The notes beneath the pieces were generated by a model. The model worked only from the letters and a program-made list of their open reading frames with translations. It was not told where the DNA came from and did not search any database. The position numbers and the translations under genes are program-made. From Pedobacter westerhofensis (GTDB lineage: Bacteria > Bacteroidota > Bacteroidia > Sphingobacteriales > Sphingobacteriaceae), in NCBI RefSeq assembly GCF_900182595.1, contig NZ_FXTN01000004.1:186001-250000 (forward strand): DNA of 64,000 nt, read 5' to 3'. Each line of letters begins with the position of its first letter. Position 1 is the first letter of the stretch. Below are positions 34,312-42,566 of the stretch, one piece after another.

Positions 34312-36537
34312 ATGAAAAGTATACTTAAAAGTTCCTTACTTCTTATTACATTCACCTTTAGTACCGTGATTTCCCTGCGTGCACAGCAAGCTGGCAGCTA
34401 TGGAAAGTACGTCAATACCCTGATCGGCAGCTACCCACTGACCGATCCAAAAATACTGGGTTATGAACTGCCCAAAGACTGGCGTTCCTGGGCAGGCCTC
34501 ACCTTTCCCGGAAGCTCAATGCCCAATGCGATGGTACAGCTCAGCCCCATGACGGAATATGGTTCAGGTGCAGGATATGAGTATGAAGATGATATCATCT
34601 ATGGTTTTACGCATACCAATAAGGGGCACTGGAACCTCTGCAATATCCCCCTGATGCCCGTTTCGGAAGCAGGGATCAGCGAAGCCAAAGCCGCCATAGC
34701 CGCATCAAATAATAGCATTGAAGGCCAGGGCCGCAATCCCAGGGATTTTGGTTCTAAATTTTCTCATGCCAGGGAACAGTCTTCGCCCGGCTTTTACCAG
34801 GTTTACCTGGACAACTACAAAGTGAAGGTGAGCCTCACTTCAACGCTCCGCTGCGGATTCCACCGCTATGAATTTGCCAGTCCTTCAGGCAGACAGATTA
34901 TATTTGACCTTGGCCGTGCCAACAACAGGATTGCTGAATGGGAAATCAGCCAGTCGGGAAAAAACGAATTACAGGGAAGCCAGAAAACCGGTGAGCACAT
35001 CTATTTTTATGCGCTGCTGAATACGGAAATCAAAAGCCTTGAGAAAACCGATGAGGGCAAAGCCGGAGGTTATGCAAGGATCAAACTGGCAGACGGAACA
35101 AAGGGCCCGGTAGAAGTGAAAATAGGGATTTCCTTTGTCAGTGCTCAAAATGCGAAAGAAAACCTTGAAAAGGAGATTGGAACTAAATCCTTTGAGCAGA
35201 TCCATAATGAAGCTACCCAAACCTGGGAGCAGGTGCTTTCAAAAATTCAGCTGAAAGGCGGCACGCCTAAGCAAAAAGAGCTTTTGTATTCCTGCCTATA
35301 CCGCTCTTTGCTTTGGCCCGCATTGCGCAGTGATGTAAATGGCGAATACACCGATATCAGGATGAAACCCGCAAAGTCGGCTGATTTCAATTATTATACA
35401 GAGCCCTCGCTCTGGGATACTTACCGTAATAAAGATGTCCTTTTAGGATTGATCTCTCCCAAAGTTGCACTTGATGTGATCAAATCGATGAAAGACGTGG
35501 GCGACAAAACTGGTTTTATCCCTACCTTTTTCCATGGCGACCATGGGGCCTCATCTATCGCCGGTGCTTACCTCCGCGGGATTAACGATTTTGATATCAA
35601 AGGTACGTACGCCATTCTGCTGAGAAATGCCAATGTCTCTCCGGGAGCACGTCCGCACCTTGAGGAGTACATCAAAAAGGGATATATCTCAGATCCGGAT
35701 ATCGCTCATCCTGAAGTAGAAACCAAAGCCAGTGCCGGTGTCTCCAAAACACTTGAATATTCTTATGACGATTATTCACTCGCACAACTGGCCAAAAAAC
35801 TGGGCGATACGGCCAATTACAGGATCCTGATGGCACGCTCCGGCAATTACAAAAATATGTTTGACCCCGGTACGCGCTTTATGCGCGGGAGGCTGGAAAA
35901 CGGAGACTGGATCAAGCCCTTTGATCCGCAGCAACCCTATTATGAATATATGTACCGCGAAGCGAACGCCTGGCAGGTGTCATTTTTTGCACCGCATGAC
36001 ATGAAAGGACTGATCAAATTATATGGCGGACCGGCGGGATTTGAGTCTAAACTGGATTCGTTGTTTACGCTACCCTGGAACCCTAAACATATTGCCAGGA
36101 ACGTAGAAACTTTTATCGGACAATATTGCCATGGTAACCAGCCCGACCATGAAGCACCATTTGCCTATACCTTTATTGGAAAGCCAGAGAAAACACAAAA
36201 AATTGTAGACAATATCTTAAACAACCTTTATGGTATAGGGGATAAGGGACTGGCCCTTGCCGGAATGGATGATGCGGGCGAAATGTCTGCCTGGTATGTG
36301 ATGAGTGCCCTCGGACTCTATACCTTTTCTGCCACAGATCCTGAATACCTGGTCACTGCTCCGCTATTTGATGAAGTGAAATGGAAAACCAGTACCGGCA
36401 AAACCTTAACGATTACCAAACCCGGAAAGGGCAGAGGAATCACCGCCATACGCGTCAATGGCAAAATCAATACAGGGTATTTTGTTTCACATGATTTGTT
36501 TCTCCATGGTGGAGATATCGCCATTACTACAAAATAA
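34312..36537 (+). CDS. GH92 family glycosidase with Gln in place of the catalytic acid
   Basis: 741 residues with a signal peptide (about 1-24, ending LRAQQ). It is a GH92 protein by architecture: an N-terminal beta-sandwich starting YVNTLIGS, then a helical catalytic domain with SLWDTYRNKDVLLGL and GMDDAGEMSAWYVMSALGLY (Asp653/Asp654, the expected base region). The general-acid motif reads HGNQPDHEAP, with Gln610 where the paralogue at 877-3156 and classical members have Glu. From memory, GH92 enzymes with Gln here act on mannosyl phosphodiesters, whose leaving group needs no acid. An inactive or altered-specificity enzyme is the alternative. It is the last gene of the SusCD locus, with its own promoter. 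Identity to the other GH92 is low by eye. Confidence 0.93.
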   Translation: MKSILKSSLLLITFTFSTVISLRAQQAGSYGKYVNTLIGSYPLTDPKILGYELPKDWRSWAGLTFPGSSMPNAMVQLSPMTEYGSGAGYEYEDDIIYGFTHTNKGHWNLCNIPLMPVSEAGISEAKAAIAASNNSIEGQGRNPRDFGSKFSHAREQSSPGFYQVYLDNYKVKVSLTSTLRCGFHRYEFASPSGRQIIFDLGRANNRIAEWEISQSGKNELQGSQKTGEHIYFYALLNTEIKSLEKTDEGKAGGYARIKLADGTKGPVEVKIGISFVSAQNAKENLEKEIGTKSFEQIHNEATQTWEQVLSKIQLKGGTPKQKELLYSCLYRSLLWPALRSDVNGEYTDIRMKPAKSADFNYYTEPSLWDTYRNKDVLLGLISPKVALDVIKSMKDVGDKTGFIPTFFHGDHGASSIAGAYLRGINDFDIKGTYAILLRNANVSPGARPHLEEYIKKGYISDPDIAHPEVETKASAGVSKTLEYSYDDYSLAQLAKKLGDTANYRILMARSGNYKNMFDPGTRFMRGRLENGDWIKPFDPQQPYYEYMYREANAWQVSFFAPHDMKGLIKLYGGPAGFESKLDSLFTLPWNPKHIARNVETFIGQYCHGNQPDHEAPFAYTFIGKPEKTQKIVDNILNNLYGIGDKGLALAGMDDAGEMSAWYVMSALGLYTFSATDPEYLVTAPLFDEVKWKTSTGKTLTITKPGKGRGITAIRVNGKINTGYFVSHDLFLHGGDIAITTK

Positions 36538-36543
36538 GGAATG

Positions 36544-36560
36544 ACGGCAGCCTCTGCCGT
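36544..36560. terminator. Bidirectional hairpin between convergent GH92 and NIF3-like genes
   Basis: A 7-bp perfect stem (36544-36550 with 36554-36560) with a 3-nt loop, in the 29 bp between the two stop codons. Confidence 0.6.
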
Positions 36561-36566
36561 TATAGA

Positions 36567-37475
36567 TTAAACCCAGGAAAACGGATTGCCTGATGCAATA
36601 TGTGTAACAGGCAGTCCCGGTAACCTGGGTTTAAGCCATTCTACAAGATATTCCATACCAGGCTCCTCGCTCACAGCATGTCCAAGTACAATGAGGGCCG
36701 TGGTTGATCCGGTTAAATGTGCATCCCTGATGTATTCGGCTGTTTCCCATTCCTGTAACTCACCAACGATCATCACTTCTGGGTTTAAGGATTCAAGGAT
36801 CTGCATTTGATTTTTTCCACCCCAGGAGCCGGGCATTACAGCTACCCTCGTCAGACTCTGAGAGAGATCACCAATAAAGCGTACTTTTTCAATTCCCAGC
36901 TTCTCTTTCAGTTGATCAATCAAACGCTGCAGGGTGACTTTTGGCAGTATAACCAGTTCTTCACGGGATTTAAAATAGGGCAGCCAGTCCATCTTCTTCA
37001 TAAATCCGTATTGTATACCATCCGGTTTGCAGGCATGCCAGTAATCGTGAAACCGCCATACAGTTATTCCGTGTTTCAACAGCAGGGCCTGTTTTTTCTT
37101 CACCAAAATGTTTGCTGTGGTGGTATTCACATCATCTAAATGGTTATAAAATGTAGGCTCATGGGCAATGATAAAATTAGCTTTCAGTTTCACCGCCTCT
37201 TCGATAACTTTTATCGTTGTAAACATTGTAGTTACTATGCCCGTTACGGTATTACTTTCGCTACCGCTTTTTAGTGTATCCACCGTTTGCTTAAAAGGCG
37301 CACCGGGGATATCCTTCAATATCACCTGCATCACCTCCTGCACGGTGTAAGTTTTTTTGCTTTTGTCAAGGAGTTGCGCTGCGCCCGCAATCAAAGGCGT
37401 TTGTAGCATCATAAAAGATCCGATTCCTTTGAAGGTATTGCTGAGAAAATAACGTCTTTTCATTTTGTAGTTCAA
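36567..37475 (-). CDS. NIF3-like (DUF34) metal-binding protein with a Tat signal
   Basis: 302 residues (ATG 37475; ATG 37463 also possible). A twin-arginine signal (KRRYFLSNTFKGIG plus a hydrophobic stretch to about residue 34) predicts export, which is unusual because NIF3/DUF34 proteins are normally cytosolic. The fold is recognisable: VTTMFTTIKVIEEAVKLKANFIIAHEPTFY matches the metal-binding start (canonical HHP reads H105-E-P here), followed by FHDYWH (143-147), GELQEWETAEY, and LGHAVSEEPGMEYL, which keeps the C-terminal His and Glu ligands. NIF3 proteins bind two divalent metals; annotation as GTP cyclohydrolase is uncertain. The promoter region carries three evenly spaced palindromes (37486-37571). 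No neighbouring gene explains the substrate. Confidence 0.9.
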   Translation of the reverse strand: MNYKMKRRYFLSNTFKGIGSFMMLQTPLIAGAAQLLDKSKKTYTVQEVMQVILKDIPGAPFKQTVDTLKSGSESNTVTGIVTTMFTTIKVIEEAVKLKANFIIAHEPTFYNHLDDVNTTTANILVKKKQALLLKHGITVWRFHDYWHACKPDGIQYGFMKKMDWLPYFKSREELVILPKVTLQRLIDQLKEKLGIEKVRFIGDLSQSLTRVAVMPGSWGGKNQMQILESLNPEVMIVGELQEWETAEYIRDAHLTGSTTALIVLGHAVSEEPGMEYLVEWLKPRLPGLPVTHIASGNPFSWV

Positions 37476-37485
37476 ATAGGTGATT

Positions 37486-37571
37486 CTGCACCTAATTTAG
37501 TGCAAAATCATCAGGTTTTTGCACTTGTTTAGGTGCAAAATACACATGTTATTGCACCTGGATAAGTGCAA
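37486..37571. promoter_or_regulatory. Three palindromic operator-like sites at exact 33-bp spacing
   Basis: Three 20-bp inverted repeats of the form yTGCAC-8-GTGCAA start at 37486, 37519 and 37552, exactly 33 bp apart (about three helical turns). Each continues with AA on the plus strand. They lie 11-96 bp upstream of the NIF3-like gene's start codon. This looks like a tandem operator for a dimeric regulator. The neighbouring AraC gene at 37652 is a candidate, but AraC-type sites are usually direct repeats. Confidence 0.75.
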
Positions 37572-37651
37572 AACTCTATAAATGGAGCATAATAATTACA
37601 AGATGTTACCCATTTGATGCAGAAAAAGAATGATTGCAGTGAACCAAAAAA

Positions 37652-38572
37652 TCAGTTCTTCCTGAACGACTGCCTGAATTCCAGCGGAGAAAGGCCGGTT
37701 TTGGTCTTAAACAGTTTGCTGAACGACTGCGGGTGCTCAAAGCCAAGGTCATACGCAATCTCACTTACTGACAAGTCCGAGACAGTTAGCTTTTCTTTTG
37801 CTTTGTCAAGCAGTTTCTCATGAATATGCTGCTGTGCGGTTTGCCCGGTCAGTACCTTCAGTAACCTGCTCATGTATTTCGGCGAAATATTCAATTGCTC
37901 CGCCAGATGGTTAACGGTAGGTAAGCCCTTGGTGAACAGGTCGGCACTGCTAAAATAATCAGACAGCAATTCTTCAATGGTATCCAGCACTTTGTGGTTG
38001 GCTTTTTTGCGCGTAATAAACTGCCTGTTGTAAAAACGATCAGAATAACTGAGTAAGGTTTCTATTTGTGAAACAATGATATTCTGGCTGTACGCATCAA
38101 TATTAGCGTGATATTCATTTCTGATATTTGCCAGGATCCCCTGCATCATGATTTCTTCCTTGTTTGATACAAACAGGGCTTCATTGATAGAGTAATCAAA
38201 AAAATCATACTGTTTGATAGACTTTGACAGTGCTGAATTCCATAGGAAATCGGGATGGATCAACATGATCCAGCCCGACCTGTCAGGGGGCTCAACCGGA
38301 TCTTTTTCGATGCTGAACACTTGTCCCGGTGCAATAAAGAACATCACACCTTCATCAAAATCGTATTCCTGCTGCCCGTATCTGATCATGCCCCCCATAT
38401 TTCTTTTCAGGGAAATAAAATAAAAATCAAAAACCCAGCTCTGCTGACGGAATTCAGGAAGCATGTGAACAGCTGCATAATCAACTATGCTGATCAGCGG
38501 GTGTTCCGGTGCGGGGAGATCACGTGTACGGTGCCATTCACTGATCGTCTTAATTCTCGTGATATTGTTCAT
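37652..38572 (-). CDS. AraC family transcriptional regulator
   Basis: 306 residues. The N-terminal cupin-like domain (about 1-190) contains the Gly-Gly loop and a DFYFISLKRNMGGMIRYGQQEYDFDEG stretch split by turns. The C-terminal double HTH has LNISPKYMSRLLKVLTG as the first helix pair and LGFEHPQSFSKLFKTKTGLSPLEFR as the signature second pair. It is separated from the upstream NAD(P)-binding gene by a strong terminator. Its stop codon is 80 bp from the palindrome array in front of the NIF3-like gene. Confidence 0.93.
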   Translation of the reverse strand: MNNITRIKTISEWHRTRDLPAPEHPLISIVDYAAVHMLPEFRQQSWVFDFYFISLKRNMGGMIRYGQQEYDFDEGVMFFIAPGQVFSIEKDPVEPPDRSGWIMLIHPDFLWNSALSKSIKQYDFFDYSINEALFVSNKEEIMMQGILANIRNEYHANIDAYSQNIIVSQIETLLSYSDRFYNRQFITRKKANHKVLDTIEELLSDYFSSADLFTKGLPTVNHLAEQLNISPKYMSRLLKVLTGQTAQQHIHEKLLDKAKEKLTVSDLSVSEIAYDLGFEHPQSFSKLFKTKTGLSPLEFRQSFRKN

Positions 38573-38589
38573 CTGAAATCGTCAATAAC

Positions 38590-38631
38590 GTTTAAAAATT
38601 ATCAGGAAGCAGGGGTAAATTGCTTCCTGAT
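38590..38631 (-). terminator. Rho-independent terminator of the NAD(P)-binding protein gene
   Basis: A perfect 11-bp stem (38601-38611 with 38621-38631) with a 9-nt loop, followed on the minus strand by AATTTTT. Confidence 0.8.
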
Positions 38632-38688
38632 ACTTACTTTAATCCTGTGCAATTCAAAAAGGCCCTGCGGGCTCCGGCAATAAAGAGG

Positions 38689-39597
38689 CTATTCATCTTC
38701 TTTGTAGGCAGCGGCAAAGTCTTTCGCAAAATCCGCGAGCTTTACTTTGCCCAGCTCAGGCTTGTTACGGTAATAATCCTCATACAATTCGCCTGTACCC
38801 TGGCTGTGCTGCATTTCCACAAAGCCATGTGCAATTTGCGAATTAAAGCCGATACCCAGCCATGTTTCAAGCAATTGCCCGTCTGGTACAACAGACCACT
38901 TCAGGTCTGGTTTGCCGATAGCCGCTCCCAATTCCTTTGCTGCTTCATTCGGCGAAAATTCATCGCTGGCAACATAGGTCACTGTCCTGCCTTCAAATGG
39001 TGTCCTCATCGCTGCCAGGATCGATTCTGCGATATCCTTTGGTGATGCCCAGGGTTCTTTTTGGTCGCCACCATAGTTAGATATAATCAGACCTTTAGAT
39101 TTGATAGTCCCGATAAACGACAGCATATTAATGTAAAAGCCTACAGGCCGGATAAATTTGATATTTACATCTTCCGGAAGGCTTCTCAATGCCTGTTCAA
39201 CATTATAGTGGAAAACCAGGATCCCTGTGCCATGATTGGTATGAGCACCTATGCTGCTGAGATGGATCACATTTTTTACACCGCTTCGCTGAATGGCATT
39301 TTTATAATTCCCGCCGATTTCAGTGATTGCAGCTATAAAATCCACGGATTTGTCAAACATGTCTCCAACGGCTTCCATAGTTTCCATTAAATAGACGATA
39401 TCTGCACCGCTGAATACTTCCGTTAAAAATTCTTCATCCTGCATTTTACCAATCGCGGCCCGGCCGCCCAGTTCCTCAATCGCGGCTGTTCTCGCGTCAT
39501 TACTGCTGATGACTGTAACCTGATGTCCTTCTCCCGCTAATTCTTTAACAAGCGACTTTCCTATGTTCCCGAGGGAACCTGTTAATACAACTTTCAT
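38689..39597 (-). CDS. NmrA-like NAD(P)-binding protein
   Basis: 302 residues from ATG 39597; an upstream in-frame TTG at 39621 is less likely. The N-terminus has a Rossmann motif VVLTGSLGNIGKSLVKEL, close to the NmrA/QOR2 type (GxxGxxG). Downstream strands VTVISSNDARTAAI and DIVYLMETMEAVGD follow. It belongs to the atypical SDR family that binds NAD(P), and either reduces a small substrate or acts as a redox sensor. There is no Tyr-x-x-x-Lys active site, as in NmrA-like proteins. Function not assignable. It is monocistronic, with a terminator downstream. Confidence 0.9.
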   Translation of the reverse strand: MKVVLTGSLGNIGKSLVKELAGEGHQVTVISSNDARTAAIEELGGRAAIGKMQDEEFLTEVFSGADIVYLMETMEAVGDMFDKSVDFIAAITEIGGNYKNAIQRSGVKNVIHLSSIGAHTNHGTGILVFHYNVEQALRSLPEDVNIKFIRPVGFYINMLSFIGTIKSKGLIISNYGGDQKEPWASPKDIAESILAAMRTPFEGRTVTYVASDEFSPNEAAKELGAAIGKPDLKWSVVPDGQLLETWLGIGFNSQIAHGFVEMQHSQGTGELYEDYYRNKPELGKVKLADFAKDFAAAYKEDE

Positions 39598-39705
39598 ACT
39601 TTTGCTGATTTGTTTGTACAAAAGTCTGGAAGATTGAACAGGGAAATTTAGCCATAAGGAGCGTTGTTGTAGCTAAATGGTGTAATGCGGTCTGGTCTTA
39701 CCCGG

Positions 39706-39969
39706 TTAGAGATTTTTATCTTTCAGTGCCTCTGCCAGGTTATGTGTATGGGTGAAATTTCCCTTACGGGACTTATAATCCGACGCTTCAGTATTTATGA
39801 TATAATCACCTGTTTTAGTGTCGATCATAATTATTCCTTTTGTTCCAACAGAAGTCTGATACCTTCCGACATTTTCAGAATTATCTTGTTTAAAACTAAA
39901 AGCAGCAAACAGTAGTGTGGCGGTAAAAAATCCAATCATTAGGGATTTGAGGTCAACTGAATATTTCAT
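39706..39969 (-). CDS. Small membrane-anchored or exported hypothetical protein
   Basis: 87 residues. Residues 10-25 (LMIGFFTATLLFAAFS) are a membrane anchor or uncleaved signal. The remaining 60 residues are a polar, beta-strand-rich extracytoplasmic domain (GTKGIIMIDTKTGDYIINTEA), reminiscent of short periplasmic proteins in Pedobacter. Unknown function. It stands alone, with a strong terminator hairpin of the GH76 gene just upstream. Confidence 0.7.
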   Translation of the reverse strand: MKYSVDLKSLMIGFFTATLLFAAFSFKQDNSENVGRYQTSVGTKGIIMIDTKTGDYIINTEASDYKSRKGNFTHTHNLAEALKDKNL

Positions 39970-40042
39970 AAGATCTAAATTAAAAGGTTAGCGGTAATAC
40001 TAATATAGGTGTTATAGGTAGAGTCCAAATACACTAAAACGT

Positions 40043-40081
40043 AAAATCACCATGGGAGGTAATTTGCCTCATGGTGATTTT
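40043..40081 (-). terminator. Rho-independent terminator of the GH76 gene
   Basis: A 12-bp perfect stem (40043-40054 with 40070-40081) with a 15-nt loop that can pair further (GAGG with CCTC). Its minus-strand right arm ends in TTTT. It lies 21 bp past the stop. Confidence 0.8.
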
Positions 40082-40101
40082 GGTGGTTGAGAGGGATGCT
40101 G

Positions 40102-41280
40102 TCAGCGATAGTAGTGAATGCCATTCATCATCGCCACGCCACATGTAGTCTCAAAAGCATTGCGTACATCATCGGGTGTGCGGGTTCCCCATATGTTCCA
40201 CATGAGTCCCTGTGAGTTACGGATCGACCAGGCCTGGGCAGCATTTGCGTCCAGCCATGCACCATAATTCCCTGATGTGCCTGTATTTTTTACAAACAGG
40301 CAGGCCCATCGGGCAAAAATGCTTTTCATTCCCTGTGTATCAGGTATGCCATTCTCATCCTTCAGTATCCCGCCAGCAGTGTTGCACATACTGCTGCGTG
40401 CATAATCCATGGCCTTTAAGCCCATTGCAAGATAATTTACAGCAGGATAATCAGCGCGCAGCAAATCACAGGCGCCAATAAAGGATCCCTGGGTATAGGA
40501 AAGTGCGCCTTCAGTAATGGTTCCTGCTTTGTTAATGGCGCCCTTTACTTCACCTGAACCGGCATCATAGAGTTTTAAAACCATCCAGTCCATAATCAGT
40601 TTGGCCTTGGTTTTATACGATGTATCGCCGGTGGCCTGATACAATAACATGGCGCATATGACCGCCGGCGCATTTACACAAGTGTTTTTTGTCTGGTTAT
40701 CTGTGGTCCACCATAATCCGCCCCCCAGAGATTGCGTATCCCAGGCACGGTTCCACATCATGTTGAAGTTGTTTTTTGCCATATCCAGCATTCCGCCGTC
40801 GTTAGTGATCTTGTAAGCCCTGATGCACATCAGTGATCCCCATACAATATCGTCGTTGTAAATATTGTCCGTCCAGAGCAAACCGTAGCCGTCTCTTACC
40901 CCGTTGTACAGATAAGAAATCTTGTTTTTCAGATCTGTGCCAGGATTGATATTGTACGCGTCGATCAGCGTTTCAATAGCTTCCTGCTGTGTCCAAAAAT
41001 CCATGCGCCCGGTATGGTTATCATCTTTCCAATAATATGCTTTGAAAGAACTGCCGTAAGTACCATACTGATTATAAAAGTGATTATTGTAAACTTGCAT
41101 CGCTACCAGGGCTTCACTTTTACTAGGTACTGTAGGAGCTGCCGTCACGGCGCTATTTGATTTTTCCGTCGCCATTTCCGGCCTCGCATTCAGATCAGCG
41201 CTCTTATCCTTTTTACAGCTGATCGTGAGGGCTACAGCCCCCAGTGCCGTGCAGGTCAGCAATTTTTTTGCAGCAGTCAT
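40102..41280 (-). CDS. GH76 family alpha-1,6-mannanase, lipoprotein
   Basis: 392 residues from ATG 41280. An ATG at 41334 would add 18 residues, but the lipobox (TISC) fits the shorter start, giving Cys22. It is a surface or periplasmic lipoprotein. The GH76 (alpha/alpha)6 domain shows the catalytic Asp-Asp pair in IYNDDIVWGSL (D143/D144), with NFNMMWNRAWD and GGLWWTTDNQTKN nearby. GH76 enzymes cleave alpha-1,6-mannan backbones, as in yeast mannan. No SusCD pair is adjacent, but with the two GH92 genes it fits a mannan-degrading repertoire. A hairpin lies directly upstream of the start. Confidence 0.93.
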   Translation of the reverse strand: MTAAKKLLTCTALGAVALTISCKKDKSADLNARPEMATEKSNSAVTAAPTVPSKSEALVAMQVYNNHFYNQYGTYGSSFKAYYWKDDNHTGRMDFWTQQEAIETLIDAYNINPGTDLKNKISYLYNGVRDGYGLLWTDNIYNDDIVWGSLMCIRAYKITNDGGMLDMAKNNFNMMWNRAWDTQSLGGGLWWTTDNQTKNTCVNAPAVICAMLLYQATGDTSYKTKAKLIMDWMVLKLYDAGSGEVKGAINKAGTITEGALSYTQGSFIGACDLLRADYPAVNYLAMGLKAMDYARSSMCNTAGGILKDENGIPDTQGMKSIFARWACLFVKNTGTSGNYGAWLDANAAQAWSIRNSQGLMWNIWGTRTPDDVRNAFETTCGVAMMNGIHYYR

Positions 41281-41311
41281 GTATTGGCCAGAGGGGTAGG
41301 TTAGCCAATAC
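41281..41311 (-). promoter_or_regulatory. Inverted repeat immediately upstream of the GH76 start codon
   Basis: An exact 8-bp inverted repeat (41281-41288 with 41304-41311) with a 15-nt spacer abuts ATG 41280. In the mRNA it could form a hairpin blocking translation initiation, or be an operator. If the ATG at 41334 is used instead, it lies inside the coding sequence. Confidence 0.4.
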
Positions 41312-41458
41312 CAATTTGTATTTTTTCTGTTCATACCTTTAAATATTTAATGATCATATTTGGTCAGCTTTTTTAAGCTGATAAAAGGTAAGAAATTTTT
41401 CTCAATTATATCAGTAATAACGTTATGCTCAAAAGCAATCAAAGCATTATTACAAATT

Positions 41459-42376
41459 TTAGCGGCTGCGCAGCGACCGCATCATTTTAGAAAGCAGCGG
41501 GAACCGTCTTTTTCGCTGCAGACCAGGATCTGAGATTTTTTTGAGGAAGCCCGCAAAGGCAAGGTAAGCCTCCTGGTCCGGTATCAATTCCGTTTCCACA
41601 TTGACTGCTGACTGTGCCAGCTCTACATCAAATATATTGCTTTCCGCGCAATGCGTACCACTTGCATCGTGCCCGATATTCCTGACCATGGATTTTCCCG
41701 GATAAAGCGTTAGTTTTCCGGCCAAGAATGCGGCAGCGTACCAGCGAATATCCCACTGATCATTGTCGCCGGCCGCCTGCTGCTCCAAAGCGGCCATATA
41801 AGGGTAAGACTGATCAAAATTGAACTCTGCTTTCAATTCCTCATCTGCAAACCGGTCCAGCAGTTTTTGGCCATCAAGTTCCATCAGGTCCCATCCCCGT
41901 TTCCAGGTTGCCCATCCCCAGCAATCCGCACCTTTCAAAAAAAACACCTCTTTTAACTCAGTTTCTACCGGATACCGGTAACCATGAACAGAAATTACCT
42001 GCTCTTCATTCTCATAAAAATCCAAAGCCTCGTTCATGTACTTCAGGAAGAAGGGAGAGGTCACAAGATCATCTTCGAGCACAATCGCCCGCCCTTTTTC
42101 ATTGATCACTTCTGTCACGCCACCAATCACATTCTGATCTACGCCCAGGTTTGTTTCGCGTAACCTGATGTAAATATTACGGAAACCTTTAACCGACAGC
42201 AAGTAAGACCGCACCCGGCTCACGCTATCTACAGCATCCTGATTTTTCGCGGCATCGGCGTAGATGTAAAGATCACTTTCTTCAGCAAGTAAGTTTTCCT
42301 GAAGCGCTTCCAAAGTTTTCCGGGTATGGTCCAGGCGGTTATATACAAACAGAATAATCGGCGCGGTATGGGGCAT
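41459..42376 (-). CDS. Glycosyltransferase (GT-A fold, GNT-I-like)
   Basis: 305 residues from ATG 42376; 43 upstream in-frame codons exist but lack a good reason to be translated. It begins with APIILFVYNRLDHTRKTLEAL, the GT-A N-terminal strand and helix. The metal-binding acidic cluster is IVLEDDLVTSPFF, and the acceptor-side segment is GADCWGWATWKRGW. It is soluble, so it works at the inner face of the membrane. It would transfer a sugar from a nucleotide donor to an unknown acceptor. It is divergent from the histidine kinase at 42567 and not part of a polysaccharide cluster here. Confidence 0.88.
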   Translation of the reverse strand: MPHTAPIILFVYNRLDHTRKTLEALQENLLAEESDLYIYADAAKNQDAVDSVSRVRSYLLSVKGFRNIYIRLRETNLGVDQNVIGGVTEVINEKGRAIVLEDDLVTSPFFLKYMNEALDFYENEEQVISVHGYRYPVETELKEVFFLKGADCWGWATWKRGWDLMELDGQKLLDRFADEELKAEFNFDQSYPYMAALEQQAAGDNDQWDIRWYAAAFLAGKLTLYPGKSMVRNIGHDASGTHCAESNIFDVELAQSAVNVETELIPDQEAYLAFAGFLKKISDPGLQRKRRFPLLSKMMRSLRSR

Positions 42377-42512
42377 GATAAAAGGGCTGATAGTTAGGTT
42401 GTTCAATAGCACGGCACAACCACACAAAGATATGTATTTGCAGAAATATATGCCCGGTCGGGAATCATTTTCGCTATCACACAACCATTGAGAATAATGC
42501 GACAAATGTCCC

Positions 42513-42542
42513 TTTGTGAAACTCCTTAAAATACTATATTTA
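42513..42542 (+). promoter_or_regulatory. Candidate promoter of the histidine kinase gene
   Basis: TTTG (42513-42516), an 18-bp spacer and TATATTTA (42535-42542, one mismatch from TAnnTTTG). It ends 24 bp ahead of ATG 42567 and supports that start over an in-frame codon at 42516. Confidence 0.5.
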
Positions 42543-42566
42543 TCCTGCTACTATCTACCTATAAGC

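Noticed and set aside
37486..37571. The three spaced palindromes as a mini CRISPR array.
   Set aside because: The repeats are only 20 bp, the spacers are 13 bp, no cas gene is present, and the position fits an operator.
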